Part shown: piece by piece, positions 14,875 through 23,204 of the stretch | Position numbering within the stretch: the stretch's first letter is position 1 | How the letters are laid out: each line of letters begins with the position of its first letter | DNA from: Sporosarcina sp. ZBG7A | Lineage (GTDB): Bacteria > Bacillota > Bacilli > Bacillales_A > Planococcaceae | Reading direction: 5' to 3' | DNA length: 32,278 nucleotides | NCBI RefSeq assembly: GCF_000813425.1 | Contig: NZ_JWIB01000002.1 | Span: 1 to 32,278 of the forward strand | The notes under the pieces: generated by a model | The model's input: the letters and a program-made list of their open reading frames with translations, nothing else | What the model was told of the DNA's origin: nothing | The model's database searches: none | Position numbers and translations under genes: made by a program

Positions 14875-15903
14875 ATGAATTCATCATCAACAGCACCCTC
14901 ACCGAGAAAGCTATCGAAGCCAGCTGCTTGGATAGGTGGGGTTGCATTTACATTTTTTATTGCATTTTTAGGCTACTTACTAGCGAAGCTACCAGGTTTT
15001 GACCATATTGGGCAACTAGCTTCTGCTATTATCATTGCAGTCGCATTTCGACAATTTTTTGGCTACCCTGAAGCGATTCGTTCAGGTATCGGTTTTTCAT
15101 CTAAACGCTTATTGCGGACAGCGATCATTTTGTACGGTCTTAAACTAAATATCGATACCGTACTTAGCGATGGTCTTGGCTTGCTTGTACGTGATGTCGG
15201 CGTCATCATCTTCGCAATCTTCATGACACTATGGCTTGCTAAAATGTTTAAGGCAGATAAAAACATTTCACTCTTACTAGGTGTCGGAACGGGAGTTTGT
15301 GGAGCGGCAGCGATAGCTGCAGTTGCACCGATTGTAAAAGCTAAAGACGAAGATACTGCAATTGGTGTGGGGATTATTGCATTGATGGGTACAGTCTTTG
15401 CCATTGGATATACGATATTACGTCCATTTTTACCACTCGATGCAATTCAATACGGTATGTGGTCAGGCATCAGCTTGCATGAAGTTGCACACGTTGCGCT
15501 AGCAGGAGCTCCTGCAGGTGAAGACGGTCTTGCCATCGCGCTACTTGCGAAACTCGGTCGCGTGTTCTTACTTGTTCCATTATGCTTCATCTTCATTGCG
15601 ATTATGAAACGTAAAAGTAAGGGAACAGACGAAGCGGATGCGAAAATTGAATTTCCATGGTTCCTGGTCGGTTTCATCATTTTAAGTGTATTAGGAAGTT
15701 ATGTATTCGGGCCAATCATTCCAGTATCTGATGGGGTTTATGAATTCATTTCCGTATTAACAACTTGGCTCCTAACGGCAGCTATGGTCGGACTTGGATT
15801 GAACGTAAGCCTACGCGATCTGCGCGCGCGAGCACTTCGCCCGCTTGCAGCAATGACTGTTACTTCAATCTTGCTGTCAGTAATTGCGTACTTCATCGTC
15901 TGA
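14875..15903 (+). CDS. YeiH-family putative sulfate exporter
   Basis: This is an integral membrane protein of the conserved YeiH/YadS-type family annotated as putative sulfate exporter; the substrate is not proven. The 342-residue product has about ten hydrophobic spans, and the family-typical LKLNIDTVL, LLGVGTGVCGAAAIAAVAPIVKAKDEDTA, SGISLHEVAHVALAGAPAG and GLGLNVSLRDL segments. A GTG at 14866 lies inside the AGGAGGTG ribosome site, so ATG 14875 is the start. The gene is monocistronic, is divergent from the LysR gene and ends at a bidirectional terminator. Confidence 0.88.
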   Translation: MNSSSTAPSPRKLSKPAAWIGGVAFTFFIAFLGYLLAKLPGFDHIGQLASAIIIAVAFRQFFGYPEAIRSGIGFSSKRLLRTAIILYGLKLNIDTVLSDGLGLLVRDVGVIIFAIFMTLWLAKMFKADKNISLLLGVGTGVCGAAAIAAVAPIVKAKDEDTAIGVGIIALMGTVFAIGYTILRPFLPLDAIQYGMWSGISLHEVAHVALAGAPAGEDGLAIALLAKLGRVFLLVPLCFIFIAIMKRKSKGTDEADAKIEFPWFLVGFIILSVLGSYVFGPIIPVSDGVYEFISVLTTWLLTAAMVGLGLNVSLRDLRARALRPLAAMTVTSILLSVIAYFIV

Positions 15904-15919
15904 TCAATTGATTTTCCAT

Positions 15920-15964
15920 AAAAAACCACGTAGAAAGGAATTCACCTTTCTACGTGGTTTTTTT
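15920..15964. terminator. Bidirectional terminator, yeiH-type gene / Opu operon
   Basis: A perfect stem of 19 bp (15920-15938 with 15945-15963, arm ends AAAAAACC and GGTTTTTT, core CACGTAGAAAGG) has a 6-nt loop. The A-run and T-run ends make it functional for both converging units. Confidence 0.9.
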
Positions 15965-15968
15965 GGAG

Positions 15969-17522
15969 TTAATCCATCAAACCTTCTTCTTTCAAGAAAT
16001 CGACGGCAACGGTTTCATATTCCTCTTTGTCGATATCAACACGAGCATTCAGCTGTTGCATGCGTTCATCGTCAATTCGGCCAGCTAGCATATTCAGAAC
16101 TTCTTCCAATTCTGGATGCTTGTCTAGCACATCTTGACGGATGAGAGGAGCTGCGTAATAAGGTGGGAATAAATTTTTGTCATCTTCCAACACTTTTAAG
16201 TTAAACTCAGGAATGCGTCCATCTGTACCGAAAGCATCGATAACATCGACATCTCCGTTTTTGATGGCACTATACATGATACCTGTGTCCATTGTTTTTG
16301 CCTCTTTAAATGAGAACCCGTAAAGTTCCTGGAAGCCAGGATATCCATCTTTTCTTTCTTGGAACTCCGGTTCTGTACCGAGCACCATGGAGTCAGCAGT
16401 CCGCTTCAAGTCAGACATTTTTTCAAGTCCATATTTGTCCGCATCTTCCTGTCGCACTGTGAGTGTATAGGTATTATTAAAACCGATTGGATCCAACCAA
16501 ACTAGATCATATTTTTCTTTAAATACCTTTTTCACATAATCATACGCTTCGTCGGGATCGTTAATGGCATCCTCTTTCAAGTAGTTCATTAAACCAGTTC
16601 CTGTGTATTCTACATAGACATCATAACTGCCTTGTTGAAGTCCTTCAAAAGCAAGAGTTGATCCGCCGAGGAATGATTCGTATTTTACATCCAAGTCTGT
16701 TTTTTCTTCAATCAAGTGACCAAGAACGTAGACCATGATCTCTTGTTCGGTGAAGTTTTTACCGGTAATCGTTATGGTTTCCTTATTTTCACCTGTGAAT
16801 GAGGTAATGGCAAACACTAGGACAACGGCTGCTACAACAGCAATCGCACCGCGCGTTATATTCTTTTTAGTTTTGCGGGAAAGTTTACCTGGTTGCGCCA
16901 TTCCTTCTACCTTTTTCAAGATGAAGTCGAGCACGATGGCTAGCAAAGCAGAAGGAATTGCCCCTGCAAGGATCAGTCCTGAATTGTACGTCTGAAGACC
17001 TCGGAAAATGAGATCCCCCAGTCCGCCAGCTCCTATTAAACCGGCAATAGTAGCAACACCAACTATTAAAACAGTTGCTGTCCGTACACCCGCCATAATG
17101 ACACCTAACGAAAGCGGTAATTCAACCATCGTAAGGACTTGTCGGCTCGTCATACCCATACCAATACCTGCTTCAACAGTAGCACGGTCAACACCGCGAA
17201 TACCGATGTATGTATTGCGCAAAATTGGCAGCAAGCCATAAATGGTGAGTGCAATAATTGCAGGTAGTTTGCCTGTCCCCATAAATGGAACAAGGAACAC
17301 AAGCAAGGCCAGGCTCGGGATTGTCTGTAGTACAGAAGCGACCCCGATGATTGGCTCAGCTATTTTTGTGTTGCGTGTCAAAATGATTCCAAGGGGGACT
17401 GAAATGAGGATTGCGATTCCGATAGAAATTAATGAAAGGGTTGCGTGTTCAAGAAATAGGCTCCAAATAGTGGGCCATCGATTTGTAAAGACATCTACTG
17501 TATCATTCCATATTTCGTTAAT
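15969..17522 (-). CDS. Osmoprotectant ABC transporter, permease/substrate-binding fusion (OpuC type), apparent ATT start
   Basis: This membrane protein joins an OpuCB-like permease to an OpuCC-like binding domain for glycine betaine, choline or carnitine. The permease (about 1-215) contains ASVLQTIPSLALLVFLVPF, YGLLPILRNTYIGIRGVD and GVATIAGLIGAGGLGDLIF. One more span near 225-245 leads to the external binding domain (about 250-517, ITGKNFTEQEIMVYVLGHL, YVEYTGTGLMNYL, DPIGFNNTYTLTVR). The first ordinary start codon is a TTG at 17381, which would delete the first permease span. Homologous coding continues upstream (INEIWNDTVDVF, then VPLGIILTRNTK) to an ATT at 17522, 8 nt after AGGAGG, with an in-frame stop 18 nt before it. 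I therefore call a 517-aa protein with an ATT start. It lies 39 nt after its ATPase gene. Confidence 0.87.
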   Translation of the reverse strand: MNEIWNDTVDVFTNRWPTIWSLFLEHATLSLISIGIAILISVPLGIILTRNTKIAEPIIGVASVLQTIPSLALLVFLVPFMGTGKLPAIIALTIYGLLPILRNTYIGIRGVDRATVEAGIGMGMTSRQVLTMVELPLSLGVIMAGVRTATVLIVGVATIAGLIGAGGLGDLIFRGLQTYNSGLILAGAIPSALLAIVLDFILKKVEGMAQPGKLSRKTKKNITRGAIAVVAAVVLVFAITSFTGENKETITITGKNFTEQEIMVYVLGHLIEEKTDLDVKYESFLGGSTLAFEGLQQGSYDVYVEYTGTGLMNYLKEDAINDPDEAYDYVKKVFKEKYDLVWLDPIGFNNTYTLTVRQEDADKYGLEKMSDLKRTADSMVLGTEPEFQERKDGYPGFQELYGFSFKEAKTMDTGIMYSAIKNGDVDVIDAFGTDGRIPEFNLKVLEDDKNLFPPYYAAPLIRQDVLDKHPELEEVLNMLAGRIDDERMQQLNARVDIDKEEYETVAVDFLKEEGLMD

Positions 17523-17561
17523 AGTAAAGACCTCCTGTCAAAATGTATCCTATCTTTCAGT

Positions 17562-18674
17562 TTAGAGTAGTTCATCAACGACGTACTCGACGAGACTCGA
17601 TCGACTGACGAGACCTAGTAATTTTTCATCGCGATTGACTACAGGGACAAACCAGTAACCTGATTCATTTAACTTCGTGAAAATTTCTGCAACGGGTTCA
17701 TCGATATAGAATTTCGCATGGTCTGTTTTTTTGATGTCGTTTAACGTAAGCGTTTCGTCATTGAAATGCTTTTGTACATCCCAAATAGATGCCACACCAA
17801 GATAATGATCGTTTTCGTCAACGACAATCAAGGTATCGACTCGTTTTTTCTGCATCGTTTTCAGTGATTCTGCAAGACCTCTTTTATATAGAGTGGAGAT
17901 GGGTTTGATAAGAAGAGATTCGAGTGAGGGAAGTATAACCGCTTCGTTTAAGCGATCTTCTCCGATGAAATTCCGTACAAATTCATTGGCTGGGCGGCGT
18001 AAAATCGCTTCTGGAGAGTCGATTTGTACAATTTCTCCATCTTTCATAATACAAACACGATCGGCGATTTTAAGGGCTTCATCCATATCATGTGTTACGA
18101 ACACAATCGTCTTTTTCACATCGCGCTGAAGTTTTACCAATTCATCTTGGAGCTGCTCACGGCTTATAGGGTCAAGCGCACTGAAAGGCTCGTCCATTAA
18201 AATAATCTGCGGTTCTGCAGCCATCGCACGAATCACACCGATTCGTTGTTGCTGTCCACCGCTTAGTTCTTGAGGATACCGATCTGCATATGTAACTGGA
18301 TCCAATCCAACCATAGTCATCAGTTCGTCCACTTTCTGGCGATAATCTTTTTCCTCCATTTTTTTGAGTTGAGGGACGAGCCCGACATTTTCACGGATAG
18401 TCATATGTGGCAACAAACCGATATGTTGAATAACATATCCGATACTTCTACGTAGCTCTACGGGATTGACAGACGAGACACTTTTCTCATCAATCTTGAT
18501 ATCTCCGCCTGTAGGCTCGATTAATCGATTAATCATTTTCATCGTAGTTGTTTTCCCACTACCACTTGGTCCAATCAGTACAAATAGTTCCCCTTGATGA
18601 ATATCAAAGGTTAGGTTTTTCAATGCTTCAAATCCATCTGGATATTTTTTAGACACGTTTTCAAATGTTATCAA
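17562..18674 (-). CDS. Osmoprotectant ABC transporter ATP-binding protein with CBS domains (OpuCA type)
   Basis: This ATPase energises uptake of betaine-type osmolytes through the downstream permease/binding fusion. The ATPase domain (about 1-240) has Walker A GPSGSGKTT, signature LSGGQQQR, Walker B IILMDEP and H-loop FVTHDMDEA. Two C-terminal CBS repeats (about 255-370, KRGLAESLKTMQKKRVDTLIVVDEN and DEPVAEIFTKLNESGYWFVPVVN) follow. In OpuCA homologues this CBS pair binds c-di-AMP and lowers uptake; that is family knowledge, not shown here. The start is a TTG with GGAGGA about 7 nt upstream; no better start is near. It is the first gene of a two-gene operon. Confidence 0.92.
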   Translation of the reverse strand: MITFENVSKKYPDGFEALKNLTFDIHQGELFVLIGPSGSGKTTTMKMINRLIEPTGGDIKIDEKSVSSVNPVELRRSIGYVIQHIGLLPHMTIRENVGLVPQLKKMEEKDYRQKVDELMTMVGLDPVTYADRYPQELSGGQQQRIGVIRAMAAEPQIILMDEPFSALDPISREQLQDELVKLQRDVKKTIVFVTHDMDEALKIADRVCIMKDGEIVQIDSPEAILRRPANEFVRNFIGEDRLNEAVILPSLESLLIKPISTLYKRGLAESLKTMQKKRVDTLIVVDENDHYLGVASIWDVQKHFNDETLTLNDIKKTDHAKFYIDEPVAEIFTKLNESGYWFVPVVNRDEKLLGLVSRSSLVEYVVDELL

Positions 18675-18738
18675 GCGTCTTCCTCCTTCATCGTTTTTTT
18701 CGGAATTGCTCCACTAACAACTCTAGACTTAATATACT

Positions 18739-18758
18739 GGAATTGCAAAATCAATTCC
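18739..18758. promoter_or_regulatory. 20-bp palindrome upstream of the Opu operon
   Basis: GGAATTG-CAAAAT-CAATTCC has perfect 7-bp arms. It lies 64-84 nt before the TTG start. On the minus strand a TATATT (18737-18732) follows it by one base and may be a -10. MarR-type GbsR/OpcR repressors control opu genes in Bacillus, so an operator is plausible. Confidence 0.5.
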
Positions 18759-18795
18759 TTTTACCTAGTAAAATTGGTTACTTGCTAAAGTGTGT

Positions 18796-18834
18796 AAAAA
18801 AGCGACTAAGTCTCTTAAGACTAGACTAGCCGCT
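18796..18834 (-). terminator. Terminator of the UbiB-family gene
   Basis: On the minus strand AGCGGCTAGTCT, starting at the stop codon, pairs with AGACTTAGTCGCT with one bulge, followed by TTTTTT. Confidence 0.75.
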
Positions 18835-20506
18835 ACATTCTCCCAGATTTGAAAATGGAAAAGAGAAGAAATACAAACATTAAAAATGCGACAATCGCAC
18901 CGACCTCAATAACAGGAAGGTTAAGTAGCATATTATTTTCTCCAGCGATAGCAGAACCGATGATTAGTCCGGTCATAAGAATACTGAAAGCAAGAAGAAT
19001 GACACTGAAAGCGAGTCTGTTGCTAATGATATCCATTCTTCGAAGAATGAAACTGGTCTGTCGTAAGTTAATATCCAGTTTCAATTTGCCTTTCTTTGCA
19101 GCTGTACTTATATCTTTGAAATCTCGCGGAATATTTACGAGAATCTCTGCATTTTCGCTCACACTCTCCCAAGCGGATTTAAGTAGGGAACTTGGACTGT
19201 AATACTCCTTGATAAGTTTCTTTCCAAAGGGTTCTACGCCATCCATGATGCTCATATTGGGATCTAATTTTGAAATCAGTCCTTCAAGTGTTAATATCGT
19301 TTTCCCTAAAACTGTAATTTCACTCGGGATCTTAATTTGATGACGATAGGCAACCCCAAACAGGTCCATGAAGATGTCTCCCAAACTCATGTTTTCTAAC
19401 GGAACGTCATAATACTTAGTTTTGAGCATACCTAAATCTTTTTGTAGGCTTTTGATATCTGTTTCGTCTTGTAATATCCCCATTGCATCCAATACTTTGA
19501 TGATGCCCTTTGTATTGCCGCGTTCCAATTCCATAATTAGCTTTGCGAACTGGAGTTTGAGTTGATCATCCATGACTCCAATCATTCCAAAGTCAATAAA
19601 AGAAATAACATTTCCAGGCATGATATATATATTTCCTGGATGAGGATCGCCATGGAAGAATCCGTGGTCAAGCACTTGACTAAACATGGAATTCACTAGT
19701 TTTCTCGCGAGTAGTTTCCGGTCATATCCTTGTTCATCTAGTAAATCGATATGATCAGACTTAGTTCCCTCGATCATCTCCATCGTCAATACTTTTTTGG
19801 TGGTAAGCTCCCAATGTATTTTTGGAATGTACACAGACGGATCTTTTTTCACTTGTCGAGAGATACGTTCAGCATTTCTCCCTTCAGTCTCGTAATCGAG
19901 CTCACTGAGTAGTGAATCTGCAAACTCGTTAATAATGGCACGAACACCATATAACTTTCCCCAATCCGTGTTGTTTTCAATGATGGACGCTATTTCCTTT
20001 AGAATGGATAAATCCGTACCCACGGTTTGTCGGATGTCGGGGCGCTGAACTTTAACAGCTACTTTCTCACCGTTATATAAGTAGGCAGCGTGGACTTGAC
20101 CGATTGATGCAGTTGCAAGTGGCTTGTCGTTGAAGGATTCAAATAGTTCATCCAGCGGAGCTCCCAGCTCTTTTTCAATGATTTGCTGGACTTTCTCAAA
20201 TGAAAAGGGCTCGGCATGGTCTTGAAGTTTTTCAAGTTCACGTATAATTTCAGTGGGTACTAAATCGCGTCGTGTACTTGCAATCTGCCCTAACTTTATG
20301 AATGTCGGACCGAGCTCTTGCAAAGTCCGATTCAATTTTTGTCCAATATTATGAAGGTTCATATCCAGAGGTTCGTTCTTCATCTTTGCTGCAGCTCTGC
20401 GTTCTGTAATCCCTAGGCGAAAGAGTACGTGGCTAAACCCGTTTTTCAAAAAAGTATTCACAATTTCTTGAAATCTATACGTTCTGCGGATGGAAATCTT
20501 AATCAC
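18833..20506 (-). CDS. ABC1/UbiB (AarF) atypical kinase-like protein
   Basis: This membrane-attached protein-kinase-like ATPase is of the ABC1/ADCK/UbiB family, linked in other organisms to isoprenoid quinone or lipid metabolism. Family motifs are clear: the KxGQ segment FIKLGQIASTRRDLVP, the Ala-rich loop replacing the P-loop (ATASIGQVHAA), VKVQRPDI with the ATP Lys, the catalytic FFHGDPHPGNIY, and the metal-binding SFIDFGMIG. Two hydrophobic spans end the chain. A TTG at 20524 is in frame, but TGGAGG (20519-20514) lies 7 nt before the GTG at 20506, so a 557-aa protein beginning IKISIRRTYRFQEIV is preferred. The true substrate is unknown, and no ubi/men gene is in the window. Confidence 0.9.
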   Translation of the reverse strand: MIKISIRRTYRFQEIVNTFLKNGFSHVLFRLGITERRAAAKMKNEPLDMNLHNIGQKLNRTLQELGPTFIKLGQIASTRRDLVPTEIIRELEKLQDHAEPFSFEKVQQIIEKELGAPLDELFESFNDKPLATASIGQVHAAYLYNGEKVAVKVQRPDIRQTVGTDLSILKEIASIIENNTDWGKLYGVRAIINEFADSLLSELDYETEGRNAERISRQVKKDPSVYIPKIHWELTTKKVLTMEMIEGTKSDHIDLLDEQGYDRKLLARKLVNSMFSQVLDHGFFHGDPHPGNIYIMPGNVISFIDFGMIGVMDDQLKLQFAKLIMELERGNTKGIIKVLDAMGILQDETDIKSLQKDLGMLKTKYYDVPLENMSLGDIFMDLFGVAYRHQIKIPSEITVLGKTILTLEGLISKLDPNMSIMDGVEPFGKKLIKEYYSPSSLLKSAWESVSENAEILVNIPRDFKDISTAAKKGKLKLDINLRQTSFILRRMDIISNRLAFSVILLAFSILMTGLIIGSAIAGENNMLLNLPVIEVGAIVAFLMFVFLLFSIFKSGRM

Positions 20507-20657
20507 ACCAACGCCTCCATTCAACTACTACCTATACCCGATTAAACACGCTGTTAAACGGTCATTTCAGAAGAGAATATGTCATATTGACAGTAACGAC
20601 TGTGCTGTTGCTAAAAAATGCTCTTTAAGTTGAGAGCATAGGGGGTAATAAACATGA

Positions 20658-20694
20658 AAAACGGACACCTCGCAAAAAAGCGTGGTGTCCGTTT
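20658..20694 (-). terminator. Terminator of the CBS-ACT gene
   Basis: On the minus strand AAACGGACACC pairs with GGTGTCCGTTT, with an inner CGC/GCG stem around a T-rich loop, followed by TTTTCATG. It lies directly after the gene's stop. Confidence 0.75.
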
Positions 20695-20700
20695 ATTAGT

Positions 20701-21333
20701 TTAAAGTTGTTTTTCAAGGCGTTCCATCTGAAGAATTCGGAAACCGGATTTCTCTAATTTCGCACGAAGTGCTTCGACTTCATCCTCTGTTTTTTCACCT
20801 TCGAGTGTTAGAACAACACGTCTTACAAGCACAGAACCGTTATCGAGCGTTAGCATACCTTCAATGTTTTCACCGCGAAGTGTACGAGCAAGTTTCTCAA
20901 TCATTCCACGAGCTTCCGTTGAGGAAATAGTAAGATTCAATCCACCTGTGTTGACACCAAATGCATCTTGGAACACGCCTTCAATTTTGTTGTGTGTCAG
21001 AATACCGACCAGTTTGCCGTGATCGGTAACCGAAATGAAAGGAAGTGCTTTGATTTTTAATAGTGCATCCAAGAATGATGATGTCTCTTCAATAGAATCC
21101 TCGTGATGCTTTATAATCGTATCCAGCGTCGCATCCGCGTTACCATTCTGTTCATACAAATATTCAATAAGATGGATTTTGTAGATCATTCCTTTGTAGT
21201 TGTCATTCGCATCCACGACAGGAACGGAACGAAAGCCACTTTTTCGGATTTTATCAAGTGCCTCGGTTACAGTATCTTTGTCATTAACTGTAGTTACATA
21301 ATTTCTAGAAACTAATAAGTCACGTACGCGCAT
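20701..21333 (-). CDS. CBS-pair protein with C-terminal ACT-like domain (AcuB/CbpA-like)
   Basis: This 210-residue cytosolic protein has two CBS repeats (about 1-60 and 72-130: TVTEALDKIRKSGFRSVPVVD and SFLDALLKIKALPFISVTDHGKLVGILT). A βαββαβ-type ACT-like tail (about 135-205, LNLTISSTEARGMIEKLARTL) follows. Such AcuB-like proteins bind adenine nucleotides, and some bind c-di-AMP in related bacteria; the ligand here is unknown. GGAGGG lies 7 nt before the ATG. No acuA or acuC is adjacent. It is a single gene with its own promoter and terminator. Confidence 0.85.
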   Translation of the reverse strand: MRVRDLLVSRNYVTTVNDKDTVTEALDKIRKSGFRSVPVVDANDNYKGMIYKIHLIEYLYEQNGNADATLDTIIKHHEDSIEETSSFLDALLKIKALPFISVTDHGKLVGILTHNKIEGVFQDAFGVNTGGLNLTISSTEARGMIEKLARTLRGENIEGMLTLDNGSVLVRRVVLTLEGEKTEDEVEALRAKLEKSGFRILQMERLEKQL

Positions 21334-21384
21334 TCATAATCCCTCCAGTTGTTTTCAATCATTTCAAAATGTTTTGTAAAAACC

Positions 21385-21414
21385 ATTATAAGTGAAACAG
21401 AAAGCATTGAGCAA
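21385..21414 (-). promoter_or_regulatory. Predicted promoter of the CBS-ACT gene
   Basis: On the minus strand TTGCTC (21414-21409) is 18 nt before a perfect TATAAT (21390-21385), about 52 nt ahead of the ATG. Confidence 0.6.
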
Positions 21415-21544
21415 GGTATTTTCAGTCGCGTTGTTCACCTTCTATTGTATAGTACGCACCTGGAAAAGTCTTGCTAATGGCTAAGTTGTCACACGATATC
21501 TATTTCTTCCCGTATTCTTTAGATGCAAATCCTCTTTCACAAGT

Positions 21545-21572
21545 TTGCTTCAGTAGAAAGAACAGGTAAACT
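21545..21572 (+). promoter_or_regulatory. Predicted promoter of the CorA-type gene
   Basis: TTGCTT (21545-21550) and TAAACT (21567-21572) are 16 nt apart, about 35 nt before the GTG start. Confidence 0.4.
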
Positions 21573-21606
21573 AGAGAAAAGAACCATATGAAAGAGAGGA
21601 ATCGGT

Positions 21607-22545
21607 GTGTATTTTTCTTTCAAGCATGATAACTGGGAATGGATTGAAGTCGAGCAGAAAACCGATTTGAAGGCAGAACTTTCCCATCAATCCCATATGA
21701 GTAGTAAGTGGCTTGAAACCCTTGAAAAGAACAAACAAGATGTCATCGGTAACTCAACGGCCGTTCGGGATGAGGAGGCACTTTGGGGGAGACTTACGTA
21801 CGAACAAAGCATGCACAGTAAAGATGAAAATAAGACTTTTTCATTTTTTCTCACGAAAGATACGTTGTTGACGTCACAGTTAAATCAGGACCTGTTCCCG
21901 AAAGAAGCGCGTGAAGAAATGGAATCAAAACTGGAGGGTTCGGAAAATGCAGTTCAGGCATTTGTCGTCCTTCTAAATGCGGTTCTGCACAAATTTCTTG
22001 AGCAAATTGATCAGTTTGAATATCGTCTAAGAGAGATGATTTGGGAAATCAAAGAAAATAATAATATGGCTTTACTAGAACGTATTGCACAAAGCAGGCA
22101 TGAATTGATTATTTGGAATAACCTAGTCATTCCATTAGTCGAAGTTCAAATGACGATTGAAGAGACTTTTGAAGAAAAACAACTTGGAACACTTGAGTAT
22201 AAGCGGCTATGCACGAGAATAAAACGAATCAAGATGCTGATAAGAGAGTACAGCCAAGAAGTGGAGGCTCTAACAGACATGGAGAGTCTTGTATCCAATC
22301 AGCGAGGAAACGAAATCATTAAAACGCTCACAGTGATTACGACAATCTTTACCCCGGCTGCAGTTTTCGGGGCGATTTGGGGAATGAACTTCAAGTCGAT
22401 TCCGGAGTTTGAGTGGGCACACGGTTATGCCTTTGCACTCACCGTCATTCTGTCCACTACATTCGGTCTTTATTTCTATTTGAAAAAGAAAGGCTGGATG
22501 GGAGAAATTTTGAAAACCAAATCGAATCGGTCCATGTTCAAGTGA
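21607..22545 (+). CDS. CorA-family divalent cation transporter
   Basis: This is a predicted magnesium or other divalent-cation channel of the CorA superfamily. The 312-residue chain has a long helical, charged N-terminal cytoplasmic part. Two C-terminal spans follow, with the selectivity motif Gly259-Met260-Asn261 (IWGMNFKSIPEFEW) at the end of the first. The loop has IPE rather than the MPE of classical CorA. The GTG start has GAGAGGA (21594-21600) 6 nt upstream. The gene is followed 19 nt later by a methyltransferase, probably co-transcribed. A zinc or cobalt substrate cannot be excluded. Confidence 0.87.
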   Translation: MYFSFKHDNWEWIEVEQKTDLKAELSHQSHMSSKWLETLEKNKQDVIGNSTAVRDEEALWGRLTYEQSMHSKDENKTFSFFLTKDTLLTSQLNQDLFPKEAREEMESKLEGSENAVQAFVVLLNAVLHKFLEQIDQFEYRLREMIWEIKENNNMALLERIAQSRHELIIWNNLVIPLVEVQMTIEETFEEKQLGTLEYKRLCTRIKRIKMLIREYSQEVEALTDMESLVSNQRGNEIIKTLTVITTIFTPAAVFGAIWGMNFKSIPEFEWAHGYAFALTVILSTTFGLYFYLKKKGWMGEILKTKSNRSMFK

Positions 22546-22564
22546 AAGAAAAGGAGGGTGAGGA

Positions 22565-23170
22565 ATGACCGATCAAGAAATGGACAAAATCCTTCGTATT
22601 CGTACGGAAGGCACAATTGAAATCTTACAAAGTTCAGCGCATTATAACCGCTATGAAGCGACGCCGTACAGCGTATTGGAAGCGTTGTTTGAAATCTATC
22701 CGCTACGTTCCACGGATCATCTCGTGGATTTCGGGTGCGGCAAAGGAAGGGTCCCTATCTATAGCGCGTATCGTTTTGGAAGCATCGTCACAGGCGTCGA
22801 CTTGAATGGACGTTTGTTACAAGAAGCGTTTGTCAATCTCGCAGATTTTCGAGCTTCACAGAAACGGTTTCGCGGCTCTATTGAATTTGAACAAACTACT
22901 GCAGAAACGTATCAGATTCAAGCTAGACAAAATGTCTTCTACTTTTTCAACCCTTTTTCAGTGGAGGTTTTCCAGACAGTCATTCGCAATGTGTTAGACT
23001 CTGTTGACCGTTATGAGCGACAGGTAGATATCATCCTTTATTACCCCACGACTGCCTTCGTGTACTTTTTGGAAGAACAAACTCCTTTTGAACGAATTGA
23101 AGAAATCCCCATCCCAATGCTGTCAATTGACAATGAGGATGAACGTATATTGATCTATCGATATGAATGA
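22565..23170 (+). CDS. Class I SAM-dependent methyltransferase
   Basis: This 201-residue Rossmann-fold methyltransferase shows motif I LVDFGCGKGRVPIYSA (about 53-68), GVDLNG at the end of the second strand, and YFFNPFSVEVF as a motif-IV-like segment. The target is unknown. The N-terminal NRYEATPYSVLEALFEIYP resembles small uncharacterised methyltransferases of Bacillales. AAGGAGGG lies about 6 nt before the ATG. It follows the CorA gene closely and ends at a convergent terminator. No functional link to the transporter can be drawn. Confidence 0.82.
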   Translation: MTDQEMDKILRIRTEGTIEILQSSAHYNRYEATPYSVLEALFEIYPLRSTDHLVDFGCGKGRVPIYSAYRFGSIVTGVDLNGRLLQEAFVNLADFRASQKRFRGSIEFEQTTAETYQIQARQNVFYFFNPFSVEVFQTVIRNVLDSVDRYERQVDIILYYPTTAFVYFLEEQTPFERIEEIPIPMLSIDNEDERILIYRYE

Positions 23171-23173
23171 AGT

Positions 23174-23204
23174 AAAGCCAGTCCGCATATTGGGCTGGCT
23201 TTTT
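23174..23204. terminator. Bidirectional terminator between methyltransferase and GGDEF-EAL genes
   Basis: AAAGCCAGTCC (23174-23184) pairs with GGGCTGGCTTT (23192-23202), including a G-T pair, and is followed by TT. The complementary A-run lets it act on the minus strand as well. It overlaps the stop of the minus-strand gene. Confidence 0.75.
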
